The notes under the pieces: generated by a model | Seen by the model: the letters and a program-made list of their open reading frames with translations, nothing else | Told to the model about the DNA's origin: nothing | Databases searched by the model: none | Source: an uncultured Bacilli bacterium | Lineage (GTDB): Bacteria > Bacillota_I > Bacilli_A > RFN20 > CAG-449 | DNA: 45,609 bases | Reading direction: 5' to 3' | Assembly: GCA_944332225.1 (NCBI GenBank) | Contig: CALVJO010000011.1 | Span: 1-45,609, forward strand | Position numbers and translations under genes: made by a program | Shown here: positions 16,261 through 26,443 of the stretch, piece by piece | Layout: each line of letters opens with the position of its first letter | How positions within the stretch are numbered: position 1 is the stretch's first letter

Positions 16261-17007
16261 TTATTTAGTTAAGACGACATAACCATCTTTGGTGATAGCA
16301 ATAGTATTCTCATGATGAGAAGCTAACTTGCCATCAATAGTTTTAATCGTCCAACCATCATTCAAACAATATCCTTCTTTTTTACCTTGTAAAATCATCG
16401 GTTCAATCGCTAAGACCATACCTTCTTGAAGTTTAATTCCTCTACCAGGTTCCCCATAGTTAGGAATCATCGGATCTTCATGCATCTTCTTTCCGATTCC
16501 GTGACCGGTAGCCATTCTGTATACTGAATAGCCGTTTGATTCCGCGCAGACTTGAATCGCATGAGAGATATCAGATAGATGATTACCAGGTTTAGCAAAC
16601 TTAAGACCTTCTTCTAAGCAAAGCTCAGTAATTTTAATCAATCTATCAGCTTCAGGAGATACCTTACCGACACGATAAGTTCTACAAGCATCCGCGTTGT
16701 AGCCTTCATATTCAACGACCACATCGCAAGATATGATATCGCCTTCTTTCAAGACGACTTTATTAGATGGAATTCCATGAATAATTACATCGTTAACCGA
16801 TGTGCAGATTGCACCTGTAAAGCCTTCATAGCCCTTGCTAGCAGCTCTCCCTCCCATGGATCTAATAACTTTTTCAGCTAAGTTAGAAACTTGCAAAGTT
16901 GTGACCCCGGGAGAGATAAACTTCTCTAGCTCATCAAACACTAAACTAACGATTTTTCCAGCTTTAGAGATGGTTTCAATTTCTCTTGGTGATTTGATGA
17001 TAACCAT
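16261..17007 (-). CDS. map: Methionine aminopeptidase, type I
   Basis: 248 residues. The pita-bread fold carries the five metal ligands in their usual contexts: [20 protein letters not shown] (two Asp), [15 protein letters not shown] (His), AIEPM (Glu) and HHENTIAIT (Glu). It removes the initiator Met from new proteins. It follows adk by 2 nt. Confidence 0.97.
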   Translation of the reverse strand: MVIIKSPREIETISKAGKIVSLVFDELEKFISPGVTTLQVSNLAEKVIRSMGGRAASKGYEGFTGAICTSVNDVIIHGIPSNKVVLKEGDIISCDVVVEYEGYNADACRTYRVGKVSPEADRLIKITELCLEEGLKFAKPGNHLSDISHAIQVCAESNGYSVYRMATGHGIGKKMHEDPMIPNYGEPGRGIKLQEGMVLAIEPMILQGKKEGYCLNDGWTIKTIDGKLASHHENTIAITKDGYVVLTK

Positions 17008-17009
17008 TT

Positions 17010-17660
17010 TTATTTACCTTCAAGTGCTTTCTTGATATCTGAGAAAACATCATCGATTGATTGAAGACCATCAATATTTTTAATTAAGTTTTCTTTTTCA
17101 TAGAACTCAATTAAAGGTTTAGTCTTCATCTCGTAGGCATTAAGTCTAGTCTTAAGTGCCTCCATCGTGTCATCCTCTCTTTGAATTAAAGGAGTCTTGC
17201 AGTTATCGCATATTCCTTCAACTTCAGGTTTTTTGGTAACAAGATGGTAGGATGCTCCGCACTTAGGACAAACTCTTCTTTGAGAAATTCTGCCTGCGAG
17301 GGACTCATAGTCACATACTAAATTAATTACTAAGGTGACTTCGCGTCCAATTTCTTTAGTTAAATCTCTGAGGGCTTCCGCTTGAAGAATAGTTCTAGGG
17401 AAGCCATCGAGAAGATAACCATTTTTGCAATCATCCATAGATAGTCTTTCTTTAACTAAACCTATGGTGATTTCATCAGGGACTAATGCTCCTGATTTAA
17501 TGTAAGACTCAGCCTTCGTTCCAAGCTCAGTCTTTTTGCTGATTGCCTCTCTAAACATATCTCCTGTGGAGATGTGAGGAATATTGTAAGCTGCCACAAT
17601 TTTTTCAGATTGAGTACCTTTTCCAGCTCCTGGAGGTCCCATAATGATTAAATTATGCAT
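17010..17660 (-). CDS. adk: Adenylate kinase (zinc LID type)
   Basis: 216 residues. P-loop GPPGAGKGTQ at the N-terminus, the AMP-binding region HISTGDMFREAI, GFPRT, and a LID domain with four cysteines (RRVCPKCGASYH and GICDNCKTPL) that bind zinc as in Gram-positive Adks. Interconverts AMP, ATP and ADP. It overlaps the 3' end of secY by 8 nt. Confidence 0.98.
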   Translation of the reverse strand: MHNLIIMGPPGAGKGTQSEKIVAAYNIPHISTGDMFREAISKKTELGTKAESYIKSGALVPDEITIGLVKERLSMDDCKNGYLLDGFPRTILQAEALRDLTKEIGREVTLVINLVCDYESLAGRISQRRVCPKCGASYHLVTKKPEVEGICDNCKTPLIQREDDTMEALKTRLNAYEMKTKPLIEFYEKENLIKNIDGLQSIDDVFSDIKKALEGK

Positions 17661-19020
17661 TATAAACTTCTCCTTTTACGACGACATCAGCATGTTCAGA
17701 GGAAGCAAGTAAACCATCAATTTGCTTCATAGTTTCAAGAGCGACACCGACAACTATTATCATTCCGGTTCCGCCTAAAGCTAAGGAAGATGGAACTGCT
17801 CCGCATAGAGTTAAAACTACCGGTAATGCGGAGATAAGGGTTAAAGCCGTAGCTCCGATAAAGGTAATTCTATTTAAAACTTTTGAAATATAACGTCTGG
17901 TTTCATTGCCAGGTCTGATTCCTGGAATATATGAACCATTCTTTTGGAAGTCTTCGCTTAAGCGTTCTGGATTAATCGTTAAGTTAGAATAGAAGAAGCT
18001 GAAGGCGAAGATTAAGACGATATAAATAATTAATCCCCAAGGCATATACCAAGTCTCTCCATTGAACCACGGCATCTCAACAAGAGCCGAAGTAGAGAAG
18101 ATATTGAGAATATTATCAATTGTCGCGTTAGTAGAATCCATCGCAAACGAGACAATGACCGCTGGAGCCATCATAAGCGATGAAGCAAAGATGACAGGGA
18201 TAACACCAGCTGAGTTAATTTTGATAGGTAAGAAAGATGTATTGTTCACTTTAGCATTTAACGCTCCACCCTTGTTAGAGTGTTGAACCGGAATCTTTCT
18301 AACTGATTTTTCAATAAAGGCGACAAATAGGATAATAACTAGATAGGCAAGGACATAGATAATCATCTGCACCGCGCCAGCTAAAATCAATCCTTCATCT
18401 CCAGTTGCCAAGGTAGTTCCGAAGAAATACTCAAAGGCGGTATAAATTTGAGTTGGTAAGGAAGCGACGATACCGATGAAGATAATCATCGATATACCAT
18501 TTCCGATACCCTTTGTAGTAATTTGGTCAGCCATCCACATGACGAGCATCGACCCGGCAATTAAGTAGATAGCGATTTGGATATGCCCCCACAGCGATGA
18601 ATCTGTCAGGGTAATCGATTGAGAATTTTCCATGGTGACGGTTATACCATAGGCTTGAACCGCACCAAGCATTAATGTCAAATAACGAGTTGCCATCTCA
18701 ATCTTTTTCCGCCCCGACTGACCCTGTTTAGATAAGTCCGTCAAGACAGGTAAGACATCCATTGACAGCAGCTGGATAATAATTGATGAAGTGATGTAAG
18801 GCGAGACACCTAAAGCGAACAATGAGAAGTTCTGCAAGGCGCCACCACCCATCAAGTTCATCAACGCAAGGACATCAGTAGTGTCCATAGCGTCTGATGA
18901 TATCGAGACGCCAGGAACCGTAATCGCTGAACCGATTCTAAAGATCAACACGAGCATAATCGTGAATAAGATTCGGTCGCGGATATCCTTATTTTTAAAG
19001 ATGGCTATGAGTTTTTTCAT
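17653..19020 (-). CDS. secY: Preprotein translocase subunit SecY
   Basis: 455 residues with ten predicted membrane helices: RDRILFTIMLVLIFRIGSAI in TM1, the plug region LMNLMGGGALQNFSLFALGVSPYI after it, and cytoplasmic loops with GIGNGISMIIFIGIV and PEELSEDFQ-like PERLSEDFQKNGSYIPGIRPG. Core of the Sec channel; SecG is encoded at the far right of the window. I start at MKKLIAIFKN (19020), just past the rplO stop; the in-frame ATG 30 bases upstream lies within rplO. Confidence 0.97.
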   Translation of the reverse strand: MKKLIAIFKNKDIRDRILFTIMLVLIFRIGSAITVPGVSISSDAMDTTDVLALMNLMGGGALQNFSLFALGVSPYITSSIIIQLLSMDVLPVLTDLSKQGQSGRKKIEMATRYLTLMLGAVQAYGITVTMENSQSITLTDSSLWGHIQIAIYLIAGSMLVMWMADQITTKGIGNGISMIIFIGIVASLPTQIYTAFEYFFGTTLATGDEGLILAGAVQMIIYVLAYLVIILFVAFIEKSVRKIPVQHSNKGGALNAKVNNTSFLPIKINSAGVIPVIFASSLMMAPAVIVSFAMDSTNATIDNILNIFSTSALVEMPWFNGETWYMPWGLIIYIVLIFAFSFFYSNLTINPERLSEDFQKNGSYIPGIRPGNETRRYISKVLNRITFIGATALTLISALPVVLTLCGAVPSSLALGGTGMIIVVGVALETMKQIDGLLASSEHADVVVKGEVYNA

Positions 19021-19021
19021 A

Positions 19022-19465
19022 TTAGAGAACCTCGCAAGTTCCACCGGCATCCTCTATCGCCTTTTGAGCAGACTTAGAGAATTTATTTGCTGAGACTGTG
19101 AGCTTATGGTCTAACTTACCGTTTCCTAATACTTTAACTCCTCCATTAAATTCTTTTTTAACTAATCCCTTCTCAATTAAAAGAGTTGGGGTGACAACTG
19201 TTCCTTCTTCGAAAACATTTAAGGAACTAACATTGACAATCGCATACTCAACGCGATTGACATTATTGAAGCCTCTCTTAGGGAGTCTTCTATATAAAGG
19301 GTTTTGTCCACCTTCGAAGCCGAGACGAACTCCGCCGCCACTTCTAGATTTTTGACCCTTTTGGCCGGATCCTCCGTTTTTACCCTTTCCAGAGCCGAGG
19401 CCGCGGCATTTTCTCTTGGCTTGGTAACGTGAGCCTTCTGTGTAAGTTAATTCATGTAACTTCAT
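19022..19465 (-). CDS. rplO: 50S ribosomal protein L15
   Basis: 147 residues. [20 protein letters not shown] start, the glycine/arginine-rich [20 protein letters not shown] segment and LPKRGFNN are diagnostic. It follows rpsE by only 14 nt with no L30 gene between them; see findings. Confidence 0.97.
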   Translation of the reverse strand: MKLHELTYTEGSRYQAKRKCRGLGSGKGKNGGSGQKGQKSRSGGGVRLGFEGGQNPLYRRLPKRGFNNVNRVEYAIVNVSSLNVFEEGTVVTPTLLIEKGLVKKEFNGGVKVLGNGKLDHKLTVSANKFSKSAQKAIEDAGGTCEVL

Positions 19466-19479
19466 TTAGCTGATCCTCC

Positions 19480-20103
19480 TTACTTTCTGAGGGCTTGGAC
19501 TTGAGCAAAGGTCTTAGTAGATGTTAAACCATCGACAGTAGCTCTGATGCAGTTAATTGGAGTTCTAGAACCATAAACTTTTGAGTAAATGTTTCTAACA
19601 CCCGCTAATTCAAGAACCGCACGAACTGGACCACCAGCGATGATTCCAGTACCTTCAGCTGCTGGCTTTAAGTAAACTTTAGATGCACCAAATTCACCCA
19701 TGACATCGTGAGGGATTGTAGCTCCCTTGACTAATGAAATGTGATACATATTGTTTTTAGCAGCTGCAAGAGCTTTTTTGATGGCCTCTGGGACTTCGCC
19801 AGCTTTGCCAGTTCCGAATCCAAAGTTGCCCTTTCCATCGCCTATTACCATTAATACAGCAAATCTTAGACGACGTCCACCTTTAACGGTCTTTGAGACA
19901 CGATTGATAGCGACAACTCTCTCTTCGTAGATTTTTTCTTCTCTTCTAGGAGCTCTAGGATTTCTCCTATTTCCTTTAGGAGCAAATTTCTTATCACCCC
20001 TATTTCTAGGAGCTCTTTGATTGGTTTCTTTATTTCCTTGAGCTGATTCTTCAACTTTGGTTTCTTCAGCTTGAGGAGCAACTTTCTTTTGTTCTTCTGC
20101 CAT
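19480..20103 (-). CDS. rpsE: 30S ribosomal protein S5 with N-terminal extension
   Basis: 207 residues, about 40 more than the usual 166. The first ~50 residues are charged and low-complexity: an acidic, Gln-rich start ([16 protein letters not shown]) followed by an Arg/Asn/Pro-rich stretch. The S5 core starts at [20 protein letters not shown] and keeps [16 protein letters not shown] and [11 protein letters not shown]. Start chosen at 20103 (AGGAGG eight bases upstream); the ATG six bases earlier is too close to that site. Similar extensions occur in Mollicutes S5. Confidence 0.96.
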   Translation of the reverse strand: MAEEQKKVAPQAEETKVEESAQGNKETNQRAPRNRGDKKFAPKGNRRNPRAPRREEKIYEERVVAINRVSKTVKGGRRLRFAVLMVIGDGKGNFGFGTGKAGEVPEAIKKALAAAKNNMYHISLVKGATIPHDVMGEFGASKVYLKPAAEGTGIIAGGPVRAVLELAGVRNIYSKVYGSRTPINCIRATVDGLTSTKTFAQVQALRK

Positions 20104-20115
20104 TTTCATTTCCTC

Positions 20116-20472
20116 CTAGAACTCTAAGCCGCCTTCTCTCGCGGCATCTGCTAAAGCTTTAATTCTTCCGTGATAGACATATCCTGATCTATCGAAGACG
20201 ATTTTGCTAATGTGTAGAGCGATAGCTTTTTTAGCAATATCAGCTCCGACGCTCTTAGCAGCATCAATATTTCCGCCGTTAGCAAGTTTTAATTGAACTG
20301 ATGAAGCGGAACAAAGTGTTACTCCGTTAACATCATCAATTAATTGAGCGTGGATGTGTTTATTTGAACGGTAAACGCTCAAACGTGGACAATCAGCCGT
20401 ACCAGAGATTTTTGCTCTAACTCTTGCATGACGTCTAATACGACTTACATTTTTAGATTCCTTATTTATCAT
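20116..20472 (-). CDS. rplR: 50S ribosomal protein L18
   Basis: 118 residues. [36 protein letters not shown] and the C-terminal [20 protein letters not shown] block are typical of L18, which binds 5S rRNA with L5. Spc operon position between rplF and rpsE. Confidence 0.97.
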   Translation of the reverse strand: MINKESKNVSRIRRHARVRAKISGTADCPRLSVYRSNKHIHAQLIDDVNGVTLCSASSVQLKLANGGNIDAAKSVGADIAKKAIALHISKIVFDRSGYVYHGRIKALADAAREGGLEF

Positions 20473-20501
20473 AATTCATATCTCCTAATTTGAGCTAGTT
20501 T

Positions 20502-21068
20502 CTACTTCTTACCAGCACGTTTTCCTTCCTTACGGATGATTACTTCATTTTCATATCTAATACCTTTTCCTAAGTATGGTTCAGGTTTACGATATGATCT
20601 GATTCTAGCAGCCATCTCACCAACTAATTGTTTATCGATACCAGTTACTTCGACTCCAGGAGTCTTTGAAGTACCAACTGATTTTTCGAATAACTTGAAG
20701 GTGATTCCTTCAGGAGCAGGAAGGGTAATTTCATGAGAATAACCTAAATTTAATACTAAGGTTGTTCCTCTTAAGGCAGCTCTATAACCGATACCATTGA
20801 TGATGAGCTTCTTAGAATATCCTTTTGAAACTCCTTCAATCATGTTAGCCAAGATTGCTCTTGTGGTTCCGTGAAGAGCCTTCATTTCGATTGAGTCATC
20901 AGGACGAACAACAGTTAAGTGTTCACCTTCAACTTCGTATTTCATCGCTTTTGAGAAAGGATGAGATAATGTTCCTAAAGGTCCCTTAACAGTCACTAAT
21001 CCTGATTCATGAACATCGACAGTGACGTTTGATGGGATATGAATTACTTTTTTACCAATTCTAGACAT
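20502..21068 (-). CDS. rplF: 50S ribosomal protein L6
   Basis: 188 residues. MSRIGKKVIHIPSNVTVDV start and the C-terminal signature PEPYLGKGIRYENEVIIRKEGKRAGKK region. Start at 21068 with AAGGAG six bases upstream; a longer frame starting at 21089 would overlap rpsH and lacks such a site. Confidence 0.97.
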   Translation of the reverse strand: MSRIGKKVIHIPSNVTVDVHESGLVTVKGPLGTLSHPFSKAMKYEVEGEHLTVVRPDDSIEMKALHGTTRAILANMIEGVSKGYSKKLIINGIGYRAALRGTTLVLNLGYSHEITLPAPEGITFKLFEKSVGTSKTPGVEVTGIDKQLVGEMAARIRSYRKPEPYLGKGIRYENEVIIRKEGKRAGKK

Positions 21069-21082
21069 TAGTTTCTCCTTTC

Positions 21083-21475
21083 CTACCAAACATAAGCGAT
21101 AACTTCTCCTCCGAGATTAGCTTTTCTAGCTTGACGATCAGTCATAATCCCGTTGGAAGTTGAGATTAAGGCGATTCCTAAACCATTGTTAACTCTTGGT
21201 AAGTCTTCCGCTTTAGCGTGAACTCTAAGACCTGGTTTAGAGATTCTTCTTAATCCATTAATAACGTGGACTCCGTTTGCACCGTATTTAAGAGTGATAG
21301 TTAAAGTTTTAATCTTATCTCCTTCAACAGCGTAATCAGCGATAAATCCTTCATTTTTTAACACTTCAGCGATATGGGCTTTAACAGTGGAAGAAGGCAT
21401 CGATACAATAGGAGCCTTAACTTGATTTGCGTTACGAATTCTCGTAAGCATATCCGCGATTGGATCTGTCATCAT
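21083..21475 (-). CDS. rpsH: 30S ribosomal protein S8
   Basis: 130 residues. [15 protein letters not shown] start and the C-terminal [20 protein letters not shown] signature. Two adjacent ATGs could start it; the first has AGGAGG nine bases upstream. S8 represses the spc operon in E. coli; no comparable site is evident here. Confidence 0.97.
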   Translation of the reverse strand: MMTDPIADMLTRIRNANQVKAPIVSMPSSTVKAHIAEVLKNEGFIADYAVEGDKIKTLTITLKYGANGVHVINGLRRISKPGLRVHAKAEDLPRVNNGLGIALISTSNGIMTDRQARKANLGGEVIAYVW

Positions 21476-21496
21476 ATTTAATTTCCTCCTTCTATA

Positions 21497-21682
21497 TTAC
21501 CAGGATGATTTCTTCATTCCTGGAATTTCGCCCTTGTAGGCTAATTCTCTAAGGCAGATACGGCAGACACCGAACTTAGAGATAACCGAGTGAGGACGTC
21601 CACAGCGCGAGCATCTCGTATACTCTCTTACTTTGAATTTTTGAGGACGAGCGCACTTAACTTTCATACTAGTCTTTGCCAT
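21497..21682 (-). CDS. rpsN: 30S ribosomal protein S14, zinc-binding type Z
   Basis: 61 residues, the short zinc form. Cys24, Cys27, Cys40 and Cys43 (TRCSRCGRP and [11 protein letters not shown]) form the zinc ribbon. It ends [11 protein letters not shown]. Confidence 0.98.
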   Translation of the reverse strand: MAKTSMKVKCARPQKFKVREYTRCSRCGRPHSVISKFGVCRICLRELAYKGEIPGMKKSSW

Positions 21683-21693
21683 GTTATTCCTCC

Positions 21694-22251
21694 TTATTTA
21701 GCAAAAGGCATTCCGAACATCTCAAGAAGAGTATATGCTTCTTCATCAGTGTTCGCGGTGGTTACCATAACGATATCCATGCCTCTTAATTTTCCGATTT
21801 TATCGTAATCGATTTCTGGGAAAATAATTTGTTCCTTAACACCTAAAGTGTAGTTTCCTCTGCCATCGAATGAGTTTTTAGAAACACCTCTAAAGTCTCT
21901 AACTCTAGGAAGAGTGATAGTTACTAACTTATCGAGGAATTCATACATTCTATTTCCTCTTAAGGTAACCTTGCAGCCAATAGCTTGATTAGCTCTTAAC
22001 TTGAAGGAAGCGATTGACTTTTTAGACTTAGTAATTAAAGGTTTTTGACCAGTGATGACAGTTAAATCATTCACGGCATTTTCCAATAATTTAGCGTCTT
22101 GAGTTGCATCACCAACACCGATGTTAACAACGATCTTTTCAAGGTGAGGAACTTGCATAACGCTAGAATATTTATATTTTTCCATCAAAGCAGGAACAAT
22201 TTTGCTTTGATACATCTCTTTTAAACGAGCGACATATTTTTCTTCAGCCAT
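21694..22251 (-). CDS. rplE: 50S ribosomal protein L5
   Basis: 185 residues. [20 protein letters not shown] and [20 protein letters not shown] are diagnostic; the [18 protein letters not shown] segment follows. Binds 5S rRNA with L18. Normal spacing between rplX and rpsN. Confidence 0.98.
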   Translation of the reverse strand: MAEEKYVARLKEMYQSKIVPALMEKYKYSSVMQVPHLEKIVVNIGVGDATQDAKLLENAVNDLTVITGQKPLITKSKKSIASFKLRANQAIGCKVTLRGNRMYEFLDKLVTITLPRVRDFRGVSKNSFDGRGNYTLGVKEQIIFPEIDYDKIGKLRGMDIVMVTTANTDEEAYTLLEMFGMPFAK

Positions 22252-22262
22252 AATTCCCCTCC

Positions 22263-22571
22263 TTAATCTATTTGCTTATCGGTTTCCTTGCTGTAACGAA
22301 CTTTCTTTCCGTCAACAATTCTATAGCCGATTCTTGAAGCTTTTTTAGCTTTTGTGTCATAGTAGGCAACGTTTGATACATCGATAGGAGCATAGATTTC
22401 AACAATTTGTCCTTCAGGATTGTTTTGTCTAGGCTTTTGATGTTTCTTTCTGAGGTTAACTCCATTGACAACAACTTTATTTAATTTAGGAAATGCTTTT
22501 TCAACAACTCCGACTTTACCTTTATCGTTACCAGCGATAACGATGACGGTATCACCTTTTTTAATCTTCAT
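22263..22571 (-). CDS. rplX: 50S ribosomal protein L24
   Basis: 102 residues with the KOW motif at the N-terminus ([20 protein letters not shown]) and [13 protein letters not shown]. Assembly initiator of the 50S subunit, located at the tunnel exit. Confidence 0.98.
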   Translation of the reverse strand: MKIKKGDTVIVIAGNDKGKVGVVEKAFPKLNKVVVNGVNLRKKHQKPRQNNPEGQIVEIYAPIDVSNVAYYDTKAKKASRIGYRIVDGKKVRYSKETDKQID

Positions 22572-22582
22572 GCCATTTCCTC

Positions 22583-22957
22583 CTATAATACCTCGTTAGC
22601 TAAGGAGATGATTTTCATGAATTTATCTCCTGAGTCACGAAGCTCTCTAGCGACAGGTCCAAAGACCCGGGTTCCCTTTGGAGTGCCATCTTCATTGATT
22701 AAGACAACTGCATTATCATCGAATTTGATGAATGAACCGTTGCTTCTCTCAACACCTTTTTTAGTTCTAACGATGACACATTTTACGATATCACCTTTTT
22801 TAATCTTTCCGTTAGGGACAGCTGCCTTAACAGAACATAAGACGATATCTCCAATAGATGATGATTTTCTTTTTGATCCACCGTAGAGTCGGAAAATTCG
22901 AACTGCTTTAGCCCCCGAATTATCGGCGACTACCATATTTGTTTCATTTTGTACCAT
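22583..22957 (-). CDS. rplN: 50S ribosomal protein L14
   Basis: 124 residues. [37 protein letters not shown] and [14 protein letters not shown] are typical; ends [10 protein letters not shown]. First gene of the spc group, 18 nt after rpsQ with no promoter evident between them. Confidence 0.98.
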   Translation of the reverse strand: MVQNETNMVVADNSGAKAVRIFRLYGGSKRKSSSIGDIVLCSVKAAVPNGKIKKGDIVKCVIVRTKKGVERSNGSFIKFDDNAVVLINEDGTPKGTRVFGPVARELRDSGDKFMKIISLANEVL

Positions 22958-22975
22958 AACTCGAGTCCTCCTTTT

Positions 22976-23242
22976 CTACTTATTGACATCTTCAGCTTTA
23001 GTGATGATTCTATTTAAACGGAATCTCTTAGTAGCTGATAAAGGTCTTGTCTCAACGATTTCAACAACATCGCCTTCTTTAGCTAAGTTCTCTTCATCGT
23101 GAGCTTTATATTTTTTAATGTAATTAACGTGTTTTCCGTATTTTGCGTGTCTCTTTTGAATTTCAACTAAGACGGTAATCGTCTTATCCATCTTATCGGA
23201 AGTTACAACACCTTGAACGGATCTTCTGATATTTCTTTCCAT
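22976..23242 (-). CDS. rpsQ: 30S ribosomal protein S17
   Basis: 88 residues, OB fold. [20 protein letters not shown] start and [20 protein letters not shown] signature. Follows rpmC by 10 nt. Confidence 0.98.
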   Translation of the reverse strand: MERNIRRSVQGVVTSDKMDKTITVLVEIQKRHAKYGKHVNYIKKYKAHDEENLAKEGDVVEIVETRPLSATKRFRLNRIITKAEDVNK

Positions 23243-23252
23243 ACCTTACCTC

Positions 23253-23450
23253 CTAGTTGATACCGAGCTCGCGTTCTCTTAAGACAGTGTAGCAGCGAGC
23301 GATAGTCTTACGGCATTCGGTAATCTTTTTACCGTTGTCTAATTGACCGGTTGCTTGTTGGAAACGAAGAGTTAAAATTTCTTGCTTTAATTCATAAATC
23401 TTTGTTTCGAGCTCGGAATTTTTTAAAGCTCTAATATCTTGCAATTTCAT
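23253..23450 (-). CDS. rpmC: 50S ribosomal protein L29
   Basis: 65 residues, two-helix protein: [20 protein letters not shown] and [16 protein letters not shown]. Two nucleotides separate it from the rplP stop. Confidence 0.97.
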   Translation of the reverse strand: MKLQDIRALKNSELETKIYELKQEILTLRFQQATGQLDNGKKITECRKTIARCYTVLRERELGIN

Positions 23451-23452
23451 TC

Positions 23453-23863
23453 TTACTCTCCTTTCTTAATAACTTTGGTGTGAATTGGGAGTTTGTAAGC
23501 AGCTAATCTTAATGCTTCTCTAGCAACTTCCTCAGGAACACCGCCGATTTCAAACATAACTCTTCCGGTTTTTACGACAGCAACATATTGATCTGGCGAA
23601 CCTTTACCGGAACCCATACGAACTTGGGCAGGTTTTTTAGTCTTGGATAAGTGAGGGAAGATTTTAATCCAAACTTGTCCTTGACGATTGGTATATCTTG
23701 ATAAAACGATACGAGCTGACTCGATTTGTCTTGCGGTGATGTAATCACCTTCAAGAGCTTGAAGTCCGAATTCACCGAAGTCAACGGTAGTACCGCCTTT
23801 GGATAAACCCTCATAGCTTAAGCCGTGAGGTCTTCTATATTTAACTCTTTTTGGTTGTAACAT
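23453..23863 (-). CDS. rplP: 50S ribosomal protein L16
   Basis: 136 residues. [20 protein letters not shown] start, then [20 protein letters not shown] and [14 protein letters not shown]. Sits near the A-site tRNA. Three nucleotides after rpsC. Confidence 0.98.
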   Translation of the reverse strand: MLQPKRVKYRRPHGLSYEGLSKGGTTVDFGEFGLQALEGDYITARQIESARIVLSRYTNRQGQVWIKIFPHLSKTKKPAQVRMGSGKGSPDQYVAVVKTGRVMFEIGGVPEEVAREALRLAAYKLPIHTKVIKKGE

Positions 23864-23866
23864 AGA

Positions 23867-24526
23867 TTATTCTCCTTTCTTTGCTTCGGATTTTTTCGCA
23901 TCGACTTTGCCTCTAGAAATCCAAACTTTAACACCTAATTTACCATAGGTAGTTTTAGCCTCAGCAACCGCATAGTCGACGTCTTGTCTTAAGGTATGTA
24001 AAGAAACAACTCCCTCTTTATAACCTTCGCTTCTAGCGATATCCGCGCCACCTAATCTACCAGAGACCATGGTTTTGCATCCAACCGCACCAGCTTTTAA
24101 GACTCTTCTAATTGCCATCTTTTGAACAGTTCTGAAGGAAGCACGTTCCTCGAGCTGCTTAGCCATATCTTGAGCGACGATTGAAGCATCAAGATCTGGT
24201 TGCTTAACTTCGACGACATTTAATTTAATCTTTTTGTTTCCTACTTTTTTAGAAACTAATTTCTTTAAGTCATTAATTCTCTTTGCATCTTGTCCGACGA
24301 CCATACCAGGACGCGCGGTGAAGATTGAGACATTAACGAAATCTTTAACTCTATCAATTTCGATGTGAGAAACTAAGCAATCTTTTAATTCCTTAGCTAA
24401 CACTCTTCTGATTTGAACATCTTCAGCTAAGAAAGAAGCAAAATCTTTGTTTGATGCAAACCATCTTGAATTCCAGTCACGGCTGATACCGATTCTTAAT
24501 CCGACTGGATTAACTTTTTGACCCAT
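23867..24526 (-). CDS. rpsC: 30S ribosomal protein S3
   Basis: 219 residues. MGQKVNPVGLRIGISRDWNS start; the KH domain carries a GMVVGQDAKRIN loop in place of the usual GxxGxxI; C-terminal SGRLGGADIARSEGYKEGVV and KVWISRG are typical. The KH loop has Val-Val-Gly-Gln-Asp rather than the consensus, a modest divergence. Part of the mRNA entry helicase with S4/S5. Confidence 0.98.
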   Translation of the reverse strand: MGQKVNPVGLRIGISRDWNSRWFASNKDFASFLAEDVQIRRVLAKELKDCLVSHIEIDRVKDFVNVSIFTARPGMVVGQDAKRINDLKKLVSKKVGNKKIKLNVVEVKQPDLDASIVAQDMAKQLEERASFRTVQKMAIRRVLKAGAVGCKTMVSGRLGGADIARSEGYKEGVVSLHTLRQDVDYAVAEAKTTYGKLGVKVWISRGKVDAKKSEAKKGE

Positions 24527-24540
24527 TGATTGCTCCCTCC

Positions 24541-24873
24541 TTATCTTTCTTTAACCACACAAGTGATGTGGCAGGTTCTTTTTAATATTTGAGAAGCTGA
24601 ACCCTTAGCTCTAGGTAAATATCTCTTTAATCTTGGACCATCGCCAGCATAAATTTCAGCGATGTAGAGATTCTTTTCTTGCATTTTATTGTTGTTAATC
24701 GCGTTCGCAGCTGCTGATTTAACAAGTTTAGTAACTTCGCTAACACCTGAACGGTTCATATTAGCTAAGAGTCCGAGAGCCTCAGCGACATCTTTTCCTC
24801 TAATTACATCAATAACTAAGCGAACTTTTCTAGGAGTGATTCTCACTCCGGTAACTTTTGCTCTTGCTTCCAT
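24541..24873 (-). CDS. rplV: 50S ribosomal protein L22
   Basis: 110 residues. ITPRKVRLVIDVIRGKDVAE, NAINNNKMQEKNLYIAEIYA and GSASQILKRTCHITCVVKE: the beta hairpin of L22 lines the exit tunnel. Confidence 0.98.
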   Translation of the reverse strand: MEARAKVTGVRITPRKVRLVIDVIRGKDVAEALGLLANMNRSGVSEVTKLVKSAAANAINNNKMQEKNLYIAEIYAGDGPRLKRYLPRAKGSASQILKRTCHITCVVKER

Positions 24874-24888
24874 CGTGATTATCTCCTA

Positions 24889-25191
24889 TTACTTTCTAGC
24901 TGCAGCTGCTGCCGCGGCCTTATCTTCTGCGGTGTGACCAGTGTGACCTTTGAAGGTTCTAGTTGGAGCAAACTCTCCAAGCTTGTGGCCAACCATATCC
25001 TCAGTGACGAATACGGTGATGAATTCATGTCCGTTATAGACAGCAAAGGAGTGTTCCACAAAAGATGGTAGAATGGTCGATCTTCTTGACCAAGTTTTTA
25101 TAACTTCGTGTTTATTGGACGCATTTAAGGCATCGACTTTCTTTAAAAGATGAGCATCGACGAATGGTCCTTTTTTAATACTACGTGGCAT
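24889..25191 (-). CDS. rpsS: 30S ribosomal protein S19
   Basis: 100 residues. [20 protein letters not shown] start and [18 protein letters not shown]. An alanine-rich C-terminal tail ([13 protein letters not shown]) extends it by several residues beyond the typical 92. Confidence 0.98.
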   Translation of the reverse strand: MPRSIKKGPFVDAHLLKKVDALNASNKHEVIKTWSRRSTILPSFVEHSFAVYNGHEFITVFVTEDMVGHKLGEFAPTRTFKGHTGHTAEDKAAAAAAARK

Positions 25192-25208
25192 TAGAAATTC
25201 TCCTTTCC

Positions 25209-26042
25209 TTATTTACCGTTACGTCTTCTGACGATTAATTTGTTGCTAGCTTTCTTGGTGTTTCTAGTCTTAACTCCAAGAGCTCTCTTACCCCATGGAG
25301 TTCTAGGTGCATCTCTTCCGACAGGACACTTTCCTTCTCCACCACCATGTGGGTGATCATTTGGGTTCATCGCCGAACCACGAACAGTTGGGCGAACACC
25401 ATACCATCTATTCTTACCAGCTTTACCAAAGTTGATTAAGTTCCAATCTTCATTTCCGACAACTCCGATAGTCGCGCGGCAGACAGATAAAACTTTTCTA
25501 ACTTCGCCAGAAGCTAATCTTAAGATAGTATATTTTCCTTCTCTACCAAGGATTTGAGCTGAAGTACCAGCAGCTCTACACATTTGACCACCTTTCTTAG
25601 GGGTTAATTCAATGTTGTGAACTAAAGTACCTTCAGGGATAGCTTGAAGTTCCATGCAGTTACCTACTTTGATATCGCAGGCAACTCCTGAAACGATCTT
25701 GTCTCCAACTTTTAATCCTTGAGGTTGAATGATGTAGCGTTTTTCACCATCGCGATAATTGACTAAGCAGATATTTGCATTTCTGTTTGGATCATATTCA
25801 ACAGTAGCGATGGTTCCAACGATATCATCCTTGTTTCTCTTAAAGTCAACAATTCTATATTTTCTCTTGTGACCTCCACCAATATGGCGAGTAGTGATGC
25901 AACCCATATTGTTGCGGCCACCAGTTTTCTTTAATGTGACCAATAAGCTTTTCTCAGGAGTTGAAGTTGTAATTTCACTAAATGTGGAATTGGTCATATG
26001 ACGACGGCTCGGTGTCGTCGGTTTATATGTTCTAATTGGCAT
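25209..26042 (-). CDS. rplB: 50S ribosomal protein L2
   Basis: 277 residues, full length. [19 protein letters not shown] start, [20 protein letters not shown], and the catalytic-centre proximal [20 protein letters not shown] with its conserved His. Required for peptidyl transferase assembly. Confidence 0.99.
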   Translation of the reverse strand: MPIRTYKPTTPSRRHMTNSTFSEITTSTPEKSLLVTLKKTGGRNNMGCITTRHIGGGHKRKYRIVDFKRNKDDIVGTIATVEYDPNRNANICLVNYRDGEKRYIIQPQGLKVGDKIVSGVACDIKVGNCMELQAIPEGTLVHNIELTPKKGGQMCRAAGTSAQILGREGKYTILRLASGEVRKVLSVCRATIGVVGNEDWNLINFGKAGKNRWYGVRPTVRGSAMNPNDHPHGGGEGKCPVGRDAPRTPWGKRALGVKTRNTKKASNKLIVRRRNGK

Positions 26043-26083
26043 ATTTCTTTCTCCTATATTTATCTTATTAATAGCAGCCTCGA

Positions 26084-26443
26084 TTAATCGTTAGAGGCAG
26101 CATCTTGAGCCAAGACATTTAAGTCTTCATCTGGAGATAAGGTGATAATTGCTTTCTTATATCCAGGTACGTGACCGACATAACGGCCCGTTCTCTTTTT
26201 TCTAGGTCTAACGTTCATTACGTGAACATCAACAACCTTGACATTGAAGACGGACTCAAAGGCGTCTTTAATTTCTTCTTTATTTGATTTTGAATTTACT
26301 TTGACAGTGATTTTATTCTCGCTTTGTTGTAAATGCATTGTTTTTTCAGTTACTACAGGAGCGAGGATGACTTCAAAATCTTTAATGGTAGCTTCAGCGA
26401 ATTTTTTATTTTCCTGAACGGTGACTTCTTTTTTCTTTGCCAT
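26084..26443 (-). CDS. rplW: 50S ribosomal protein L23
   Basis: 119 residues, longer than the usual ~95 because of about 20 extra N-terminal residues (Lys/Glu-rich) and a short acidic tail. Core: [40 protein letters not shown]. Forms the docking site for trigger factor and SRP. The ATG shares one base with the rplD stop. Confidence 0.97.
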   Translation of the reverse strand: MAKKKEVTVQENKKFAEATIKDFEVILAPVVTEKTMHLQQSENKITVKVNSKSNKEEIKDAFESVFNVKVVDVHVMNVRPRKKRTGRYVGHVPGYKKAIITLSPDEDLNVLAQDAASND

